Virus record (IMG/VR): IMGVR_UViG_3300005613_000513
Coordinates: 1 to 20,035 of that record
DNA: 20,035 bases
Strand: one strand, 5' to 3'
Origin: a virus
How positions within the stretch are numbered: position 1 is the stretch's first letter; each line of letters begins with the position of its first letter. A program made the position numbers and the translations under genes. Shown here one piece after another: positions 14,563 through 20,035 of this stretch. The notes beneath the pieces were generated by a model, which worked only from the letters and a program-made list of their open reading frames with translations, searched no databases and was not told where the DNA came from.

Positions 14563-17024
14563 TGTCGGACAAATGTTTATTAAAATTAAGCAAGCTGCAC
14601 CCAGATATCGATAAGGATACTCTAAAGCAGATTACCGATAACATGGATGAGCTGCACGCCGCAGAAAACTATGGGGCAAGGGCGCAGGAGTGGAGATCTT
14701 ACTTTCTGTATGAGAAAGAGCGCCAGCTAGAGCTTAAGACTAGAAATATAGTGGCCAAACAGAAGCTAGACAAGTTTATAGACAAGGCAGAGTTTGAGGG
14801 TCGCCCGCAGGATGCTTTCTTGGCTAAAGTTTTTGGAGTGGACTATCTTACAAAAGGCGGCAATTTCAACTTTAATCAGGTCAGAAAGAACATAATGGAG
14901 AAGCACCTTCTTCAGCTAGATGAGGGTCTTGGCAAGCACCGCCACGAGATTGCCAGTGGCAAGTTTGATAGGCAGATAGCACAGGCAATATACGACCTCA
15001 ATAATGGTAATAAGCTGGGAGATCTGCCGGAAGTGGTAGTCACAGCGGCGAGGTCGATAAGGGCAGTAAACAGAGCCCTAGTTACAGAGCTTAGAGATTT
15101 GGGGGTTTTGATTTCTATAAGAGATGATTATATTGCCAGGCAGACCCACGATGCTGCCAGGATAAGGGAGAAAGGGTTCGATACCTGGAAACAAGATATA
15201 GAGCCTAAACTAGATGCTCCCAAAACATTTGGTCCAAAGAATACCCCCGCAGGCAGAGAGGGTATATTGCGTCAAATATATGATGATATCCTAGCAGATG
15301 AATATGAGGAGGGAGTTGGAGCTTTCGGAGGCAAGAGATCTCTACACTTCCTTGATGGCAATAATTGGTCAGACTATAACAGCCTTTATGGGCGGGGAAA
15401 CCTACTAGATACAGTGGTAGCCTCAGTAGCTTCTGGCTCTAAAGCCGGAGCCTCTACAGCTATTTTTGGCCCAGACGGGAAGGCTCTGTGGAAACACATG
15501 GAGAAGAAGGTTGTAGAGAAGCTCAAGAAGGCTGGAGATAATAAGGCTGCTGCAGAGTTTATGAACGAGTCCAATACTGGGCAGAAAGGCATTAGAGATC
15601 AGTGGCTGAAAGAGATGTACGGGTATGAAAGGCATGATCACAAAGCTTGGTGGTCCAAAGCCCGAGCAGAGTTATCAACCTGGGCGGCTATCACTAAGTT
15701 GGGTAAAGCAGCTATATCTACCATGACTGACCTTGCTGCATCATCCATGAATCTAAGAGCATCTACTGGCGGGCACCTTATGTCCGCAGAGTGGGATACG
15801 ATAACCTCCTTCTTCAAAACGCTATCCGGAGACAATCGCAAGCAGTGGGCTAAAGCTCTATCTATGTATACTGGATCCATGCTCAATGAGACATTCGACA
15901 GGTTTGGCGGGTTCTCGGGGGATGGAACAATTCATACGAAAGCCGGACTATATCGAACCTTTACTAACGGGATGATGTCTTTAACTATGTTGCAGAGGCA
16001 GTCAACTACCATGAAGATGGCAAACGCCAGACTGTTCGCCATTGATATGGGTATGAATGCGGGCAAGGCTTTTGACCAACTCCCAGCTAGACAGAGAGCG
16101 GGGATGCAGCGATTCGGTATTACAGCCGAAGAGTGGGATCTCCTACGCCAAAACACAGTTGAAATAGAGGGTATGCAGGTTATAGTCGGAGAGTCCGCCA
16201 CTAAGATATCTGATGGGGCTTTGAGTGCAGCCAGAAAGAAAGAGCTGGAGCTTAAGGTGCAATCCTATCTTAGAGATATGTCAGAAGTGGGTTCCCCAGA
16301 AGCTACGGGCAGGGAGCGCCGGATGATAACTAGGGGTACATCTCCTGATAGTAAAGAAGGGGCACTTCTTAGATTGGCGGGGCAGTTTAAATCATTCCCT
16401 TTGGCCATACCAAGAGTTATGCGCCGGATCGCCCTATCTAACCCAGAGATTATGGCGAAGGATATAACTGGTGCTAAATCTATAAAAGAAATACTGGCTG
16501 CGGCTAAAGACCCAGAGGAGCTGCTTAGGCTATATAGGCAGTCAGGCGACCTCCACATGGTCGCGGCCTTGATGACAGAGGCTACCGCTCTCGCAGGGGT
16601 TGCCCTAATTCTTAAGGACTTTGCGGCAGGGAGAACTCCAGACCCAACGACTCCGGACTTCTTTATGGATGCAATAGCTAGTGGGGCAGCACCTCTCTCC
16701 TTATCCTATACAATGGATGCCCTTCGTGGGGAATATAACCGCTATGGTCGGACAATATTTAAAGATCTGGCAGGGCCAACACTAGGACAGGTGCCAGATC
16801 TTATGCGTATAATGGCAGGTACCGCCCGGCTAGATCCGAAGACAGCACCAAAGGCACTAAGATTTTTGGAGAATAATACTCCAGGAATAAATATGCCTCT
16901 TGTTAGACCTGTGCTGCACAAAAACTTCTTAGATGATATGTACTCGCACTATAATCCTAGATATATGAAAAGAATGAGAATGAAGCGAGAAAGAGAAAGA
17001 ACCAACTCCCTTTTTGGGCGATAA
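14562..17024 (+). CDS. gp16-like ejection protein, C-terminal part (separate gene)
   Basis: The 820-residue protein is helical. I place the start at ATG 14562 (MSDKCLLKLSKLHP), which has GAGGAAGGA (14551-14559) upstream and overlaps the previous stop by one base; a GTG at 14544 in the same frame lacks a site. The middle (about 365-420) carries WSKARAELSTWAAITKLGKA followed by AISTMTDLAASS, and the segment GLYRTFTNGMMSLTMLQRQS lies around 472. The C-terminus has the conserved-looking ENNTPGINMPLVRPVLHKNF and a very basic end (YMKRMRMKRERER), a pattern common in large podovirus internal proteins. Hydrophobic helix: about residues 667-690. It is probably part of the ejected channel complex with the preceding product. 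Confidence 0.83.
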   Translation: MSDKCLLKLSKLHPDIDKDTLKQITDNMDELHAAENYGARAQEWRSYFLYEKERQLELKTRNIVAKQKLDKFIDKAEFEGRPQDAFLAKVFGVDYLTKGGNFNFNQVRKNIMEKHLLQLDEGLGKHRHEIASGKFDRQIAQAIYDLNNGNKLGDLPEVVVTAARSIRAVNRALVTELRDLGVLISIRDDYIARQTHDAARIREKGFDTWKQDIEPKLDAPKTFGPKNTPAGREGILRQIYDDILADEYEEGVGAFGGKRSLHFLDGNNWSDYNSLYGRGNLLDTVVASVASGSKAGASTAIFGPDGKALWKHMEKKVVEKLKKAGDNKAAAEFMNESNTGQKGIRDQWLKEMYGYERHDHKAWWSKARAELSTWAAITKLGKAAISTMTDLAASSMNLRASTGGHLMSAEWDTITSFFKTLSGDNRKQWAKALSMYTGSMLNETFDRFGGFSGDGTIHTKAGLYRTFTNGMMSLTMLQRQSTTMKMANARLFAIDMGMNAGKAFDQLPARQRAGMQRFGITAEEWDLLRQNTVEIEGMQVIVGESATKISDGALSAARKKELELKVQSYLRDMSEVGSPEATGRERRMITRGTSPDSKEGALLRLAGQFKSFPLAIPRVMRRIALSNPEIMAKDITGAKSIKEILAAAKDPEELLRLYRQSGDLHMVAALMTEATALAGVALILKDFAAGRTPDPTTPDFFMDAIASGAAPLSLSYTMDALRGEYNRYGRTIFKDLAGPTLGQVPDLMRIMAGTARLDPKTAPKALRFLENNTPGINMPLVRPVLHKNFLDDMYSHYNPRYMKRMRMKRERERTNSLFGR

Positions 17025-17041
17025 TACTATAGGATATTATT

Positions 17042-18352
17042 ATGACAGTATCGAACACGACAGTAAAACAAACCTACAACGGAACTGGATCACAAACGAC
17101 CTTCGCTATTCCCTTCGCTTATATTTCTGGGGAAGCCTTGGATGTGACAGTCGTCACCCTAATAGATAATGCGGGAGTAGAAACAGAGCTGACTGAGGGC
17201 ACTCACTACACGCTCACGCCAGCGGGTGACACTCCGAATAATGTGGAGATGATCACGCCTCCAGCAGCAGATGAGACCCTGAGAGTGCAGCGTAGAACAC
17301 CTCTCAAGCAAGAGGACGATCTATCAGTTAGTCAGGTGTACCAGCCAGAGATAATTGAGAACGGATTAGACCGACTAACATACCAATCACAAGAACAAGC
17401 GGACAATATAGATACATTAGAGGCGGGCGGAAGCACCTCTACTATAGTTTCCGGTGCAGTTGTTGCTGACTGGGCTGCTGCCACAGATTACTTAGAAGAT
17501 GAACTCACCATTGAAGGTGGGGTATGTTATAGAGCACTTTCCGATCACACTTCATCGGGTGCTTTTAACACTGACCTAGTGGGAGGAAAATGGGAAATTT
17601 TTCCAATAGTAGGAGAACAGGGTCCAAAGGGAGACACGGGCGACACCGGAGCAACGGGTGCGACCGGAGCCACAGGGGCAACCGGACCAGCCGGAGCGGA
17701 CGGGGCAGACGGGATCTTTTCCGAGATAGCGAGCCAGGCAGAGGCAGAAGCGGGCGTAAACAACACAAAAGGCATGACACCCCTACGGACCAAACAAGCG
17801 ATAGACGACCAAGTACCAGACCTGACAGTGATAACGGATCTACAAGCGCAACAAACAACGAACACCGCGAACATAGTGGACCACGAATACAGAATCACGC
17901 AGCTAGAAGGCTACGCGACTTTTGCAACCGGAAGATTCTCCGGCTCACAGAAACTAAAAAATAATCTCGCAGTTGCCGAGCCGCTCTTAGGGGCGACAGC
18001 ACCTATCGTCGGCGAAGGTAAGGGAAGCAGTCTCCTGAGAGATGGTGATGGCACCGAGTTTGCTGAGGTTATGGTTTATATTAAAAGAGTTGATGATTTA
18101 ACAACTAGATTCACATCTTTCCGCCTCATCATGCAGTATGTAGTTGATACATGGTACATCGGCAGAGCTGATACCTACCAGTTAGCGGAAACCCTAGAAG
18201 TAGACGGTGTCACCTTGTCGGTCGTTACTGACGGAGGGACCAAGGAAGGTCAAGTATATTATGTCACGGATGACATGGGCGGGGATGACACCGTCCATTT
18301 CAACAGCAGTGAGATTAAATGGTTTGGGCAAGAAATCCCAATTGGAGTATAA
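17042..18352 (+). CDS. Tail fibre with T7 gp17-type N-terminal domain and collagen-like stalk
   Basis: The 436-residue fibre attaches to the tail through its first about 125 residues, which match the T7 gp17 N-terminal domain: TYNGTGSQTTFAIPFAYISG (11-30), GTHYTLTP (53-60) and LRVQRRTPLKQEDDLSVSQV (80-99). Residues about 141-188 (VADWAAATDYLEDELTIEGG and YRALSDHTSSGAF) resemble small sugar-binding modules of the chitinase type. A collagen-like run of 11 Gly-X-Y triplets (191-224) follows, then the fibre motif NNTKGMTPLRTKQAID (240-255) and a short coiled coil. The C-terminal domain (about 289-436) is unfamiliar and is the likely receptor-binding part. Start ATG 17042 has AGGA about 7 nt upstream. 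Base composition is clearly GC-rich around 17620-17930 compared with the flanks, suggesting mosaic origin. Confidence 0.92.
   Translation: MTVSNTTVKQTYNGTGSQTTFAIPFAYISGEALDVTVVTLIDNAGVETELTEGTHYTLTPAGDTPNNVEMITPPAADETLRVQRRTPLKQEDDLSVSQVYQPEIIENGLDRLTYQSQEQADNIDTLEAGGSTSTIVSGAVVADWAAATDYLEDELTIEGGVCYRALSDHTSSGAFNTDLVGGKWEIFPIVGEQGPKGDTGDTGATGATGATGATGPAGADGADGIFSEIASQAEAEAGVNNTKGMTPLRTKQAIDDQVPDLTVITDLQAQQTTNTANIVDHEYRITQLEGYATFATGRFSGSQKLKNNLAVAEPLLGATAPIVGEGKGSSLLRDGDGTEFAEVMVYIKRVDDLTTRFTSFRLIMQYVVDTWYIGRADTYQLAETLEVDGVTLSVVTDGGTKEGQVYYVTDDMGGDDTVHFNSSEIKWFGQEIPIGV
17612..17713 (+). repeat. Collagen-like Gly-X-Y repeat in the tail fibre gene
   Basis: Eleven consecutive Gly-X-Y triplets, with GAT repeated four times, are encoded here. 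At DNA level this is a near-tandem 9-bp repeat of the type GGNGCNACN, with varied third bases. Such segments form trimeric rods in phage fibres and are common sites of recombination and of length change. The complementary strand gives a spurious long open frame for the same reason. Confidence 0.88.
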
Positions 18353-18357
18353 TCACT

Positions 18358-20035
18358 ATGAGAAAACTATTATCCCTATTCATCATTACGTTGGCACTTA
18401 CGAGTATCTATGGTTTCCGTTTCTACGAAGGGCGCACCCTTCTTGGTGCTAATGCAAAACCTGATGCCTCTGCGGTGTTGGATCTTCAAACCACAACTCT
18501 AGGATTTCTATCTCCCAGAATGACCACTGTCCAAAGGGATGCGGTAGTTTCTCCGGCGGAAGGTTTACAGATCTATAATACTGATACTGACACCATAGAC
18601 GTGTACAGCGGGATAGCGTGGGAATCAATTGCCCCAGAGGCCAGTCTTGGAGACTTGACGGATGTTACCATTGGCACCCCAGTTACAGGGGAAGTGCTTC
18701 AGTATACCGGAGCTGTTTGGGAAGACCAAACTCAAACCTCTCAGTACATAATTCATGACGGTACGGAGACCGTTGAGCAGATGTTTGATGAAACCGTTAA
18801 CAGGGGGATATTTGAGGACCTTGTTGTTTCGGATGATGGGGGTCTGTCAATCAGCTGGACAGCTGGAGAGGTTTACGATATTGCAACCAAGTCAGTGATT
18901 AATGTTAATGCCGGATCAGACAGCTGTACGGCTAATGACATTACTTACATTTACTGGGTAGCAGGCAACACGCTTACGGTAAGCACCACTGCTCCTTCTG
19001 GTAATAATGTGCGGATAGCGGAGGTCGGCTGCTCTAATGGAGATATTGTATCCCTACATAACGAATCCCCGATATTTTCAAGGGAGTCTGATATAGTTAA
19101 CGGGCTTTCGGAAATCGCCCCTATGCTAGTCACAAGCGGCATGCAGATAACAGAAGATACTGACGTAACTAACATCTGGGATATTTCGATGGGCGCAGGC
19201 GCTTACTACATCGACCAACGTAAGAAGCAAACTATAGCAGCGGCAGACTCTCGCACAGCCCTAATGGTCCGCCATTTTAGGGCTGCCGGAGTATGGACTA
19301 TAGATACGAACGCAGAGATAGATACTACTCAGTATGATGATGGCACTAACTTAGTTGCTGTTACAGCGGGAAAATATTATAAGTCCTGCTTCTACACTGC
19401 CGAGTCCGGAACTATCCACTGGGTATATCCACAGGCGGAATATGATACTGGTTCCGAAGCGATAGGGGCTGCTTGTCCTATAGCGGACGGAATGGATAAT
19501 ATGGTCCCTCTAACTGCCTTATCACTGTCGGCGGGTGCGACTGAGCTTCCTAATGCTCTATCCTCGGCATGGCAGGACATTAGACCTCGCTTTGTGAAGA
19601 GTGAGGAGGTCCACGATCAGCAATATTATGATGTTAAAAACATTTATAAAAACTATTCTAGTGATGCGGTATATACTGCGATCTACGGCGCAGGGAGTCC
19701 AGTCTATGACAACTTCGGTACTGAGTCTCCTACAGTTCCAGCGGGAACCGCCTACCCTAATGGCGACAGTGTAAGCGCCGGACTAATAAATATCGGTAGA
19801 AACTGGACCTTCACTATAGAACTAGACCCTGAGACTCTTGCAGGTACAACTCGTCAAACATGGGTTGGCTGTGAAGACTACACTACCGAAGAATGTGGTT
19901 CTACAGCAGGTACGAACTTCCTCTTTGGGTACATCCCCAACACAACCACTTTTTATGTTGGCGGGGTTCAGGGAACTAACTACCAAGTTATCCAAAATAT
20001 CGGGGCTATTCTAACGGATTCGTCCTTCAACACTA
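18358..20035 (+). CDS. Fibre-like structural protein with N-terminal hydrophobic (signal-like) segment, incomplete at the window edge
   Basis: An open frame from ATG 18358 runs 559 codons to the window end with no stop. It is 5 nt after the fibre gene and has GGAG (18344-18347) 10 nt upstream. The N-terminus MRKLLSLFIITLALTSIYG looks like a signal peptide or a membrane anchor. Then come two modules common in fibre-type proteins: SAVLDLQTTTLGFLSPRMTT (38-57) with AEGLQIYNTDTDTIDVYSG (67-85), and LGDLTDVTIGTPVTGEVLQY (97-116) with TGAVWED. The rest is strand-rich and Gly/Thr/Asp-rich, with several Cys residues (SCTAND, GCSNGD, GCEDYT, EECGS). It is probably a second tail fibre or appendage, or an exported phage protein. 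The C-terminal domain lies outside the window. Confidence 0.85.
   Translation, partial: MRKLLSLFIITLALTSIYGFRFYEGRTLLGANAKPDASAVLDLQTTTLGFLSPRMTTVQRDAVVSPAEGLQIYNTDTDTIDVYSGIAWESIAPEASLGDLTDVTIGTPVTGEVLQYTGAVWEDQTQTSQYIIHDGTETVEQMFDETVNRGIFEDLVVSDDGGLSISWTAGEVYDIATKSVINVNAGSDSCTANDITYIYWVAGNTLTVSTTAPSGNNVRIAEVGCSNGDIVSLHNESPIFSRESDIVNGLSEIAPMLVTSGMQITEDTDVTNIWDISMGAGAYYIDQRKKQTIAAADSRTALMVRHFRAAGVWTIDTNAEIDTTQYDDGTNLVAVTAGKYYKSCFYTAESGTIHWVYPQAEYDTGSEAIGAACPIADGMDNMVPLTALSLSAGATELPNALSSAWQDIRPRFVKSEEVHDQQYYDVKNIYKNYSSDAVYTAIYGAGSPVYDNFGTESPTVPAGTAYPNGDSVSAGLINIGRNWTFTIELDPETLAGTTRQTWVGCEDYTTEECGSTAGTNFLFGYIPNTTTFYVGGVQGTNYQVIQNIGAILTDSSFNT

Noticed and set aside
17022-17041. T7-promoter-like sequence (TAATAC then TATAGGA) before the tail fibre
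   Set aside because: The specificity bases between the two parts of the T7 promoter are missing. ACTATAG also occurs several times inside genes, mostly because ACT-ATA-G codon runs are frequent here, and no matching motif precedes other operons.
17545-17898. Minus-strand 117-aa frame with Pro-Val-Ala repeats, and a + strand frame at 17590-17964
   Set aside because: Both arise because the GC-rich collagen-like repeat lacks stop codons in other frames; the fibre frame is clearly the real one.
18348-18353. Perfect TATAAT just before the gene at 18358
   Set aside because: It overlaps the stop of the fibre gene and has only a weak -35 (TGGGCA at 18325-18330, 17-nt spacing); a start there would give almost no leader upstream of the ATG. 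Probably chance in AT-rich sequence.

Overview
The window is a stretch of a tailed-phage (podovirus) late region with a T7-like structural module. All supported genes lie on the + strand and are packed tightly, often with 1-20 nt overlaps. Recognisable modules run in order: a possible small terminase, large terminase (TerL), a small unknown protein, portal, a Bbp19-like protein, scaffold, major capsid protein, a probable capsid decoration protein, tail tubular proteins A and B, gp13-, gp14-, gp15- and gp16-like ejection proteins, a T7 gp17-type tail fibre, and the start of a further fibre-like protein that runs off the window end. The host cannot be named from this sequence. Strong Shine-Dalgarno sites and intrinsic terminators fit a Gram-negative-type bacterial host. 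No integrase, polymerase, repressor or lysis gene is visible, so lifestyle cannot be judged.

Layout. 1-373 is a non-coding leader with two exact 30-bp tandem repeats, several small dyads, and an element complementary to the first gene's ribosome binding site. 374-5682 is the packaging/portal/scaffold block. 5683-5888 is a non-coding junction with a strong terminator, a promoter-like sequence overlapping it, and a second large hairpin. 5889-7334 encodes the capsid and the putative decoration protein, closed by a small hairpin and a second strong terminator (UUCG loop). 7405-17024 is the tail and ejection-protein block, with gaps of at most 7 nt. 17042-20035 holds the tail fibre and the incomplete fibre-like gene.

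How it works together. TerL pumps DNA through the portal into a procapsid built by scaffold and capsid protein. The decoration candidate would stabilise the filled head. The gp11/gp12-like proteins form the short tail, the gp13-gp16-like proteins are probably carried in the virion and ejected to conduct DNA across the envelope, and the fibre(s) bind the host. The gp16 function appears to be divided between two translationally coupled genes (409 + 820 aa), and I see no transglycosylase motif in either. The capsid genes sit as an island between two terminators, which suggests separate, high-level transcription.

No wholly new system is evident. The points most worth a second look are the SD-sequestering leader, the terminator-promoter composite before the capsid gene, the split gp16-like pair, the mosaic collagen-bearing fibre, and the signal-peptide-bearing fibre-like protein at the right edge.
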